A stretch of DNA of 64,000 bases from Desmodus rotundus (taxonomy: Eukaryota > Chordata > Mammalia > Chiroptera > Phyllostomidae): contig NC_071396.1 of NCBI RefSeq assembly GCF_022682495.2, positions 53,626,022 through 53,690,021 of the forward strand, written 5' to 3'. Below the pieces are notes generated by a model. That model searched no databases. It saw only the letters and a program-made list of their open reading frames with translations, and had not been told where the DNA came from. Position 1 is the first letter of the stretch, and every line of letters starts with the position of its first letter. Below, one piece after another: positions 23,810 to 33,765 of this stretch. The translations under genes were made by a program, and so were the position numbers.

Positions 23810-24478
23810 TTACCTTTGAAAATGGAAATCACATCATGTTATTCTCCTGCTTCAAATACTCCAGAGGCCTCCCACTGCTCTTAGAATTATTGACAAGGAC
23901 CTCCACGGTCTAACTCCTGCCCTTCTGGCCCCCTCTCACCCGCCCTGGATACGCTGCAGCCTCACAGGCCTTCTTTATGTTCTCTAGTAGGGTCGGCAAA
24001 TTGGGACCTGCTGGTCAAATCCAGCCTACTGCCTGTTTTTTGTAACTAAAACCTTACTGGAACACAGCCACCCATGCCTCTTCGTTTATATTGTTACTGG
24101 TGGCATGACAGTGGCAGAGTTGAGTAGAAACACATATTTGCTCTCTGGGTCTTTAAGAAAAATTTCGGACGACTGTTCTAAAATCACACCAAGCTTCTCC
24201 CCATCTTCAAGTATTTGTACTTGCATCATCCCTCCCCACTGGCTCCTTTGGATCATTTAGGTTTTAGCTTGCTGAGCTCCTCTCCGCCCACCCACTTCCC
24301 TATCCCAGTCTCTTTCTCTCCTCTCATCTCTGCCTAAAATTGTATGCTTATTTATTATACATTATCCCTCCCTGAGAGCGGAAGCATGTCTGCTTGCTCT
24401 GTATCATGTGCAAGGACTTAGCACAGTGTCTGGCACATGGTAGGTGCTTAATGAACACTTGTCGAATTAGGAAATGCA
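23810..24478 (+). mobile_element. L2 LINE 3' part, split by a hAT-type element
   Basis: The left part reads 'tcctgcttcaaatactccag', 'ggcctcccactgctcttaga', 'ctccacggtctaactcctgc' and 'ctgcagcctcacaggccttc', as in the L2 ORF2 end. The right part ends with the L2 terminus, 'acttagcacagtgtctggc' then 'ggtaggtgcttaatgaaca'. The gap (23990-24180) is filled by a DNA transposon fossil, so the two parts are one element. Confidence 0.75.
23990..24180. mobile_element. hAT-type nonautonomous DNA transposon fossil, second copy
   Basis: It shares blocks with the copy at 18430-18652: 'tactgcctgttttttgta' and 'ggaacacagccacccatg', then the 'gcagagttgagtagaaaca' region. It interrupts L2 sequence, so it inserted after the L2. 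Confidence 0.65.
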
Positions 24479-24870
24479 TTCAAATACACAGGGGTCTGTG
24501 CCTCTTCCAGCTAGTGCTTCTTGCTCTTGGCACAGCCAGCCATTAGAGATCTTAGTCATACACTTGCTCCTTGTCCACAGTGGGCAAAGGAGGGGAGAGC
24601 AGGAGTTGTGTATACAGGGGTATATGGTGTATATACAGATAGAGCTAAGAGAAAGTGGTTGGCAGGAAGCATGCCCATGTCAGCAGCAGCTTATATTTAT
24701 TATATGCTTGCTGGGCTGGAGAGCTGCCCAGGCAGCTCTCTGCAGCATCTTGTGGTTTACATAGCACACTGGACACTGGTGCAATTCAGAAGGTTGGACA
24801 TTGGTACAGTTCAGCCCAGTAAGTACTTATGAGCATCTCTGAGGTCCAGAGCATTGGGCTAGGTAAAAGT

Positions 24871-25090
24871 GGTCGTGGTTAAGACCACAGACTCTGGGGT
24901 CAGGTGTCTCAGGTTCAGATCCACCTCTGTCATCTCCCAGCTGTGTAATTTTGGGCAAGATGCTTAACCTCTCTGAGCCTCAGTTTCTCGTCAGTAAAAT
25001 GAGTATGATGACAGAACCAACTCCATAGTCATTCTGAAAATGAAAGTAGGTGGTGCAGGCCAAGCACTTAGTATGTGTTCAACATGTATA
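24871..25090 (+). repeat. MIR SINE
   Basis: A well-preserved MIR: 'aagaccacagactctggggt', 'cccagctgtgtaattttggg', 'taacctctctgagcctcag' and 'gccaagcacttagtatgtg'. Confidence 0.85.
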
Positions 25091-25139
25091 CCCTCATTCT
25101 TAACCTCAAGGATCACATTCTGTGGTTGAATAGAGGCAA

Positions 25140-25345
25140 AGGGCTTGTAGTGGTTAAAGGCTTGGGCTCTGGAGTCAAACATGCTGGGCTCAAATTCTGC
25201 TTCTACCTTTGTGGCCCTGCACAAATTAATTTACCTCTCTGAGCCTTAATTTTCTCTTCTGTTAAATGGGGGTGTTAATAATATAGCTGGGATCTTTAGG
25301 GTCAAATGAGTCAGTACATATCTAAAGCTTTGAGCCCGTGACTGC
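25140..25345 (+). repeat. MIR SINE, second in tandem
   Basis: 'taaaggcttgggctctggag', 'aatttacctctctgagcct' and 'ctgttaaatgggggtgttaa' follow the MIR order. It is in the same orientation as the MIR just upstream, but the two are independent copies, not a local duplication, because their details differ. Confidence 0.85.
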
Positions 25346-25774
25346 TTCCCCATCACTATTTCCAGGTGTTAGTTTCTATCACTTTAATTCACCAGGCAGA
25401 GAGGAGGAATGAAGAATGTTGAATGATATAATACTAGTTAGGGAAGCAAAGCTTAACACATTTGAGCATCATTAATAGGATGCATGAATAATATGTGGAA
25501 TGTACTCTGAGGCTTCCAGGAGTCTGAGAAAGCGGGGAACAGATAGATGATGGGACTTTATGACCATATTTGTGGAGGAGGTGGGGCTTCAACTGAGCCT
25601 TGAAGGGCGAGGAAAGGAAACAAAGGAAACACAACAAAAAACTGGAGGTGGGGTGGGGATCTGGCTGCCCCCCTCCTCTGTCAGTTCATGAGAATTTGTG
25701 TTTCAATTCTTATTAACACCTTCATTACACAGGCATTTGGACACAGAAAAGTTATAGCCCTTAACTTTCTGTGA

Positions 25775-25925
25775 ATGAGTTAAAATGCAGATCCCTGGGC
25801 CCTGCTCCTTGAGATTCTGCTTGAACTGATGTGCCACGGGGCCTAGGAATCTGCAACTTTAATAAGCATTCAGGTAGGTACCACACCTTAATGAAGCCTG
25901 ATTTGAAAACTCCACTGAGTCAGTA
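25775..25925. mobile_element. MER5A-like fragment
   Basis: 'aaaatgcagatccctgggcc', 'ctaggaatctgcaactttaa' and 'cctgatttgaaaactcc' follow the middle and end of MER5A/A1. The left end is missing. Confidence 0.55.
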
Positions 25926-26389
25926 GTCTGACCTAAAGGCAATATATATTGTCCCCTGTAGCCCCCTGTGACACATTTCTTCTCCAATTTGGAGGACTTC
26001 CTTTTTCCCCTCTGATTCTTTCCTTACTCTGCAAATTCCATTTCTAATGCTTGCAGATGTTACCACCTCAGCACCTGAGCTGTGTTTGAACAGCTGGCCA
26101 GGAAGGGAAAATGTCTGAAAGACATGGACTCAGTGCATCCAGTGGAGTAACAGCTGAGCTTGGAGCTTTGCTGCAGAGAGGGAGGGGTCTCTTCCTTTTC
26201 TTTTTAAATTTTGTTTGGTTGGTTATTCTTTCTAGGTATTTTATTTTGGGGAGTAAGTTTGATTTGTTTGGCTTTGGTTCTAAGCCTTTGAGGTTTCCCA
26301 AAGCATAGGTGAGTGTTGAAACCAGGTTCTTACCCAGGTTTTGCCGGGAAATTCTTGCTGACCAGTCAAATGACACAGGCCCCCTACTG

Positions 26390-26555
26390 ACTAACCTGTA
26401 CTGAGCATTTACTGTGTCCTGACCCTTTGAGTGCTTTCTTTATGTTGGCTCCTTGAACCCTCATAAGAACCTCTGAGGGGAGAGAGTTTTATTATCACCA
26501 CTTAATACGCGCAGAAACTGAATTAGTCTTGGCAGCCTCAGCTGGACAGGCGGGT
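26390..26555 (+). repeat. MIR-like SINE
   Basis: 'tactgagcatttactgtgtc', 'ccttgaaccctcataagaac' and 'tattatcaccacttaatac' resemble the MIR family. Only part of the element is clear. Confidence 0.5.
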
Positions 26556-27596
26556 AGAAGGCAGGGTTATCGGGATGCTAGTATATTAGGGGCAGGATGG
26601 GGGAGCGTGGTCATAGGAGAGGCCAGGTTGCTTTTCAGTTATATATTGTGTTCTTCCTAGAGACACTTCTCTCCCAGGCTCCTCCTTGTGTGGGGGTGAA
26701 TCTACAAAGTACCCTTGCTACTCTTGTTTTATTCCTGAAGCCGTGATATGAAATTATGCACACATTTTGAAAGCCAACTAACAGATGTTTGACCTTGTCT
26801 TTTCCTACAGAAATATTCACGAGCTAGACAAGGTTGACTGTGATCTTCGTAAGCCTCAGTGTGTGTCCTTCTGCTTCCCCACTTGCTTCCGTTCTTGCTT
26901 CCTTCCCTATAGGCTAAAACTAGACTTATATAGTAGTGCTGGGGCAGAAATGCTTTTCTAAAACAAGCTCCGGAAGTCACTTAATTAACCTAGGAAGGGA
27001 GTAGAGGAAAAGAGGAAAATTCATTCTCTCCACACAATCTCAGAAGATTGGAGTTCTCCTAATCCGTTAATAGCAAATGCCCTGCCTGGCCTGAGAGTGA
27101 CTTGTATATTCCAGTTCACAAGCATGCACACCACCCTGCCATCACCAACTCCCAAGATCCCTTCTTTCGTCCTTCCTATTTTGACTACTTTGCAGACTCA
27201 GCTGGATTTTATATAATCTTTGCAATATCACAGTAGTTTCTGTGGAGATGCAATGTGATGTCCCAGAAATAGGTGTACATTATTTGGATATTGAAAAACC
27301 AAAGGGGCAGAAATTTTGAAGTTGCCATAGAGGGAAAGACTTGTATACAGGAGGGATGAAGATCTAGAGAACAGGAAAGAAAGCTAAGGAAGGGTATGGA
27401 TGGAACAGAGAGAGGGCTATTCAAAGACTATAAAATGCAAAAACCAAAACAAAATCAAACAAAAAAACCATTAGAGGGAATTTGAAACAGGATTTGAAGG
27501 CAAGTAAAATGCATGATTTGGAGCTAGATATCTTTAAGAGTTGGTTCTTAGCAGTCCTTTATGGGCACTGCCTTTGATACATAGTCAAAACTGGGT

Positions 27597-27692
27597 AGGT
27601 AGGTAGGAACATGGATGGATGGATAGATGGATGGATGGATGGATGGATGGATGGATGGACGGACGGACAGACAGATGCACAGACAGACGGAC
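27597..27692. repeat. Tetranucleotide microsatellite (GGTA)n-(ATGG)n-(ACGG/ACAG)n
   Basis: The array starts with GGTA units, passes to about ten ATGG units (one changed to ATAG), then to ACGG and ACAG units. It lies in the last ARHGAP26 intron, about 0.4 kb before the final exon. Confidence 0.95.
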
Positions 27693-28079
27693 TGAGAGTA
27701 CACAGGTAAAATATACAGATAGAGTGCCATGACTGTGAACTCTAACCTAAAATCCATCCCTTCTTTATAGTTTAAACCAGGACCTTCAGAAAGACTATGA
27801 AATTCTTAATATTGTATGCATAATTTTGAATGTCTGTGTCTGTTTCTATTTTTGTTGAGAAGACAGTTCAGCATAGCCTTCATCAGAAGGCGTATGTCCA
27901 ACAGAAGGTTCAGAAGCTCTGGTTTAAACAAGTCCTAGAGTCGTGTGACTTACTGAGCAACTGCACTCGTTCTCCTGACTTCTTTCACACATACACACGC
28001 GCGCACTCGCAGCATACCTCCTTTGCCGCCCTTTCTGTGACGTCATCTCTGCTCACTCTCTCTCCCCTTCCTGTTACAG

Positions 28080-28168
28080 TTCACCCGTCTCAGGAGCCTG
28101 GCTGGTTGGAGGGGACTCTGAATGGAAAAACTGGCCTCATCCCTGAGAACTACGTGGAGTTCCTCTAA
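28080..28168 (+). CDS. ARHGAP26: ARHGAP26 final coding exon: SH3 C-terminal half and stop
   Basis: It follows a strong pyrimidine tract and TTACAG. Two bases complete Val, then it reads [19 protein letters not shown] and IPENYVEFL, then TAA at 28166-28168. The GWLEG tryptophan and the PENYVEFL end (the SH3 PxxY surface) are intact. The open frame extends upstream to 27830 only by reading through intron; the true start is set by splicing. With the two exons before it the window encodes 151 residues, the C-terminal end of a protein of 814 residues if the length is as in human. Confidence 0.97.
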
Positions 28169-28889
28169 CCGTTGGCCCCAGCGGAACTGCTGAGCTTTCC
28201 GTGGTATCCATGACAACTGCTGAGTCCAGTATTGTAGGTCATTTCTCATTGCCACTGAGAAATGCAGGATGACTGACTCTGCTGCTACCTGTCAACACGA
28301 GTGTTTCTGTGAACTTTGGTGTCATCCATCCCCATGATCATCTCAGCTGACACGTGATGACATTGCAAGAAACCGAAGTAAATGAGCAGGGGCAGCCATT
28401 TGATTTTGATAACCGAGAGAAAAGCTTGCAAAGCCCTTTCTCTCATTCAGCACCCTAAATGGGGAACACTCATTTTGTTTCAATAGTCACCCAAACTTCC
28501 AGCCTTCTCAAAAATGGAAGTAGGATCTAAGTAGTCCTAAAGAGCGTGCAGGGCTGGGTAATGGCTCTGGCTGGGTCCATTGCTTGTGTTTACAGTAGGC
28601 ACTCTAAGCCACCTCTACATACTTGAGATCCACAGTGCTACAGGCAGCTGGGTCTGTTTGCATGCAGGATGGAGAGGGCTTACAGCACTGTTTACATAAG
28701 GTCCAATCTCTCACCATCTCTAAAACAGCCACTGGCCCAGCATCAGCAGAATTAGTCCAGTCCTCCCTTACAAGGGAACACACACACCCCACGTTCCCCT
28801 CCTTCCAAGCTAGGAACTTCTCTGCTACTGAGGGCGGCCAGCACCTCGTAACCATGGCAACTCAACCTACTCCTAAACCAACCCCCCAA

Positions 28890-28899
28890 AATAAATAAA
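28890..28899 (+). terminator. ARHGAP26: Candidate proximal poly(A) signal (overlapping AATAAA)
   Basis: Two overlapping AATAAA hexamers occur in AATAAATAAAT, followed by CA at 28904-28905 and a T-rich stretch at 28924-28960. Use would give a short 3'UTR of about 0.75 kb. Confidence 0.45.
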
Positions 28900-29844
28900 T
28901 AACACACTTGCTTTGCATGACACATTTTTTTCTCCCCTCTTTGGAGTAGTTTTTTGAATGGTTTTCCAACAATCTTAATCAAAAAATCAAGAAATTAGAG
29001 TGGTCTGCTTAGGACAGACAGAATAGCAGCTGGGAACTGTTTCCTTTCTGATTTATTTCAGCAACATCAGGATATATTTGGAGCAAACTCTAGTAACCTC
29101 TTGAGATTAAATTACAGGCTTAATATTTCTGTTCTTCCATGCAACTGGTGTTTGCTTTCTAGGGGGTGATATGCTGCCTCCTGATGGGTAACACCCTCTT
29201 CTTTCTGACTCATTCCCTAATGGCCTCCAGTTCACCAGCCTTTACCCCTGCCCTGGACTGCTTCTAGCCCATCACTGGCCACCCTGACAGTGCCCTGGGC
29301 TGCTGAGCACTGGTGCCCTGGTGGTTTGCAGTGCTGATTCCTAGGCCAGCCCTATGGCCTATCGTTTAAAAGGACATATATATTCACTGCCACTCAGAAA
29401 AAGGGAACTGTTTCTCAGGCTTTAGAGGCATGAGACTGATATCATAAGCCATTGTGATTCAGAAGGACACCAAAAGCTTGAGGCATGGAAGGTGTGATGG
29501 GTACCTTCTGAGGAAGAGAATTTCCTGGCCCACCAGGGTGGGAGTTTATGGAAGACTGCCTTGAGTGAGGAAGTTCAGCCTGGACATTTCACATTCACTT
29601 GGCTTCCAAAGGACAGAGTCCCCAGGGTCTTCCATATTCGAGTGTCCTCGCAAGAGTGACTCTGGACAGGCCAACTCCAAACTGATGAACTGTTAAGCTC
29701 CGCAGGACTGCATTGGGATGGCAGCCATATTCTGTAATGTTTCCTGCTTCTGGAATTCCTCTTTAGAGAAGTTTAAAGAAGAAAAGAATAACTTGAATTG
29801 TGTTGAATTACTGTATCTTTTACACTTTTTGGAAAAGATAAACC

Positions 29845-29951
29845 TGTAAATAGAGTGATTTGAAATTCTATATGGCAAAGTTTTATATTTGATATTCTTG
29901 AAGCCAGTTGCTCCACACATTGAAGCTTTGATTGCTGAACAAGTGTATATA
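29845..29951 (+). promoter_or_regulatory. ARHGAP26: Pair of Pumilio-type sites in the 3'UTR
   Basis: TGTAAATA at 29845-29852 and TGTATATA at 29944-29951 both fit the UGUANAUA consensus bound by PUM1/PUM2, which lower mRNA stability and translation. They are present in the DNA; binding is inferred and needs the long 3'UTR. Confidence 0.4.
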
Positions 29952-32900
29952 AGAGGGAGAGCAAGGAAGCGAGATTGAAGAGAGAGAGTCAAGGTCATTC
30001 TTCTGTGACCTTGGGGAAGGAGAGGGTGTGTCTGCACATGCCCTGCTGGCTCTTGTTGATGGACATAACACATGGATGGTGTTCAGTCTTCTTATCCAGG
30101 TGTGTTTTTGAACATTTCTTGAGCTTTGGATTTGGAGATGGAAAGAGCATCTTCTGGCAAAGAATCTTTCCGAGAACTCCTACTCAGTAGTGAGAGGAAG
30201 CTCAGGATTTAAGTAGATAGGGCCAGGACTTAGGGTTTTTGTTGTTTTTGTTTGTTTGTTTGTTTTTTCCATTTTTCTTCTCAGGTGTGTTTCTTGGTAC
30301 CCTAAGATATCAGGACAAAAGGATGTAAGATAATTGTGTACTCCTTATATGTAACTCTGCTGCACATCTTCCAAGACTTTATGAATGAGGCCAAGCTAGT
30401 TTGCAAGTGTTGCGTGTGTCTGAGTTCTAAGAAACACTGGTGGCTTAGGGCTTTTAATTCTCCATATGCTGCAGCTTTTCCTTTCCCTGAACATGTTTAA
30501 GCCCCTCCTGTTTATCTCAGATTTCCTATAACCCCAGGTGAGGGAAAAACTCCAAAGAGTAATGGAGATTGTGCCATTAGAGCTTTATAGATGGTTTTCA
30601 AGTTAATAGGAGTATGTCATTGTGACTCAGTTCACGAGCTCAAGGGTTACACAGCTATTACCAGGAGCTCACCCAGCAGCAATTGAGACACTACCACTGA
30701 ATCAGGGAATTAGGATTTAGACTGGACAAGACCCAGATAGGACTCAGAAAAGCTATCATTGAAAACCTAAGAAAGAGAACTCACAGGCTACACCTACTCC
30801 CTGTGGACTTTGAACAGCTTTGGAACCTGTTCCAAGGGGCCTGAGGCAACAAGCACATTTCGCTGCTGCGCTTTTCAAATAGAAGGAGTGCAACATAATT
30901 TTTTTAATGCATTCGATGTTTTATATTGTCACCAGCCCCATTGAAACCTTAACTAAAACTAACATGGAGGAGCAAAAGGCTCAGGTCCTGGCTTGGGAGT
31001 TCCTTGCTGAAGCATACCTGTGGATGCTCGGCCCCAGCTTGACCACTTAGATCTAAGCATGTCCCTCCCTCCCTCAGTTAGCCCCCTGATTGGAAGCTAG
31101 AGGGAAATGGAGCTGCTGCCAATGGGAATTTTTAGGTAGATTCCTTCCCAGTGTCCCTGTGGCCATGCTGGGCCAGTGACAGATGGCTGCTCTGTTTCCT
31201 TTCCCCAGCCAGGCTTACCTCCTCCCCATTTGCTATAGACCTGGAGAAACTGTTCAGAATACGAGCCAACAAATAGGAAGAATTTTGGAGACTAAAAATA
31301 GATTTTACCCTCTCCACTATCTCTGCCTTCCATCCATTGGGAGGGAACTTCAGGATGGGTTAGGGGAGTGATCTAGGTATTAGGTTGGAAGACTGTTGAC
31401 CAAGATCCCTGAGTTTTCCCAGGATGGGGGGCCTCGTTTCTTTTGTAAGGCCCTGGGATCTGCTTGGCATGCAGAGCCTGAATCTTTTTTGGGTATTAAG
31501 ATCAGTCTCTCTCTTCTTCACGTACTCACAGAAGCCTGTATCTGCAGAATGCCATAAGAAAATAACTAGTTTCAAACCCCTGCCCCGCAGGCAAGTAAAT
31601 TCCTGATTCACTAAAGACTGGTAATGTCTCTTCTCTTTTCAGAAGTAAACATATAGGGGTGGGCCCCATATAGCACCACCTTCCTTGGTATCTTGGAAGT
31701 GGAGCAGTTTTTAGCTTACTGTTTTGCATTTCAATAGCTAATACGTGTTTTCTAATGTCAGACCAAACTGTCTTTTTCAGCATCATTCCAGTTCATCCCC
31801 TCCTGCTGAGGGTTGGGTTGTTTTTTTTTTTTTGTTTGTTTGTTTGTTTTTTAATGAAAGGCAAAGAGAAAGAGAGAAATGAGCAACCGAGTGAGTACTG
31901 GCAGACCGGCGTTAGTAGGGCAGCCATGCTAGTGACAGGGTCATTTCAGGCATTCGTCGGGGCTCCGCGGTTGTGTGGTTGTGTGTGCCATACCTTGCTC
32001 GAAAGGAAGTTCTTTTACCAGCTGCATTTGTGTCTCCTGAAATAACAACCCCCGTCTCACCAGAAGTTCTGTCTTAACTTCTGTGACTCCAGAAACATCC
32101 ATGATTGAGGGGTAGGGAGACAGAAATAATCAGCTGATGATAACTTGATCACCTATTTGTGACTGTCTATTGGCACCTTTCATTCTTGGGCTTCTTTTTC
32201 CCAAAACAAGTCTGGACCACCCATATTTGTAGACACAGGACCGCCAGGCACAACAGTGGCTGTCATGGCACCTATAGTTTCACTAAAACTGAGTGTCTTA
32301 TGAGCAACCATATTACCCATATAGGTAGCCAGCACTGAAGAAACCAAACAGCCTCTTAGCTACCTGACTTTAAAAGGAGTGTCCTAAGTATTCTATCTCG
32401 GGAGTTATCTATCATCTCTGGCAAACTTGACAGTCATCAATTACCTAGACAACCCTGCCCCACATCTCTTTCAAGTCAACTGGGTGTCCTCTCACACACC
32501 CTGTGCTGGGGTTTAAAAAATTTATCTTGTGCTCAGATGTGTTTGGCAGCCATGCTGATCTGCCGGGTGCTGAACTACTTCTCTGTAATTGTAGCATCAA
32601 AATGACAACAGCAGGAGAGGAGTGACATTGCACAGTTCAGCAGCATGCCCGAGACAATACTCCAACAAGTAGTAATTAGCTCCCCCCTCCCCGCTTCGAC
32701 ACCTACAGTACTTGTCTAACTAAAGAGCTTCCCAAAGCAGAGGGAGAGAGGCCCTGTAGAGAACCCAGACATCATTCAGAGCCAGTCCTTGCTGAAATGT
32801 GGTCTTCTAGTGGAAGCACTTGTATTCTTGGGAGAAGAAGTATTGGGTGTAAACTAATGCTAGGAGCAGAGAGAAAGAAAAAGGCAAACCACACTGAAGG

Positions 32901-33759
32901 ACTTTGGATTTTTTTTAGAGCGAGAAATACAATTCTTAATAGAAGAAGGAAAAACCTATCATAAAAAGTTCATAACTAATATTTTTAGAAAAGTTTTATA
33001 GGACACTACAAGATGGCAACATCTTTCAAGGTGGAATGCTTTAGAGAACAAAGGCTTGGCATAGTCCTAGACCCATGTAAGGGCAGCAGTTACTATTATG
33101 TAAAAAATGACTTTAGTAAGGACCAGAGTATTGAGAATCAAAATGTCAGAACCACCCGGAGCAGTCCTGGAGAGATGAAGACATTCTACGCCACTCTGCA
33201 TCGGCCCTTTCTTATGCAGACAGCTATGAGCAGCGTCCTCGTGTGTCCGGATGCCAGGGTCAGCCTTGTACCTGTGAAAAGAGGTTCATCTGATGATTCT
33301 AAAGTATATATGTATTAGTGTGTGTTTGTGTATGTGTACTGTGTGTGTATAGTGCATATTTACGTATGTGAAGATACAGACTCATATAGAAACCCACATA
33401 AGCTGGCAGTAGCTGAGCCTTTACAGCCTTTAAGATTTGAAGGTTGAGAATTCAAGAAACAAGAGAGGCTGTTGATTGACTGTCAAAATGATCAGAGTTG
33501 TAAATTAAGTGCCATTTTAAAACTTTGTTCCTATTTATCAAATGGTTACTATCTACAGCTATAGTCCGTGTTAACTTATTAAAAGTCATGTTGCAAAAAG
33601 ATCAAATTCATAAGTGGTTAGTAGCTAATACCAGGCTAGTGTTCAGAAGAACTCTAAAGGATATTTTGTCCATATTTTGGAGAAGATGATGTTTGCATGT
33701 TTAATTCGTAATTTAGGCTACCTTTGGATATATTATAAAGTGCTTTGTGATATAATATA

Positions 33760-33765
33760 AATAAA
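33760..33765 (+). terminator. ARHGAP26: Candidate distal poly(A) signal AATAAA
   Basis: AATAAA lies in an AT-rich context at the end of the repeat-poor stretch, with a T-rich element (33790-33797) downstream. A weaker ATTAAA lies at 34090-34095 and could mark an alternative end. Confidence 0.5.

Larger units (their letters stand above)
19600..28079 (+). other. ARHGAP26: ARHGAP26 last intron
   Basis: It runs from the strong GTGAGT donor at 19600 to the CCTTCCTGTTACAG acceptor ending at 28079. It contains an old L1 fragment (21760), an L2 split by a hAT-type element (23810-24480), several MIRs, a MER5A-like piece and a tetranucleotide repeat (27597). Nothing is recognised in 19600-20650, 20840-21750, 22450-23800 and 26560-27590. 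Confidence 0.9.

Noticed and set aside
27597..27692. CRISPR-like array
   Set aside because: Units are 4 bp with no spacers; it is a microsatellite in a mammalian intron.
27830..28079. Apparent N-terminal extension of the last ARHGAP26 open frame
   Set aside because: The acceptor at 28077-28079 and the SH3 continuity show that this part is intron read through by chance.
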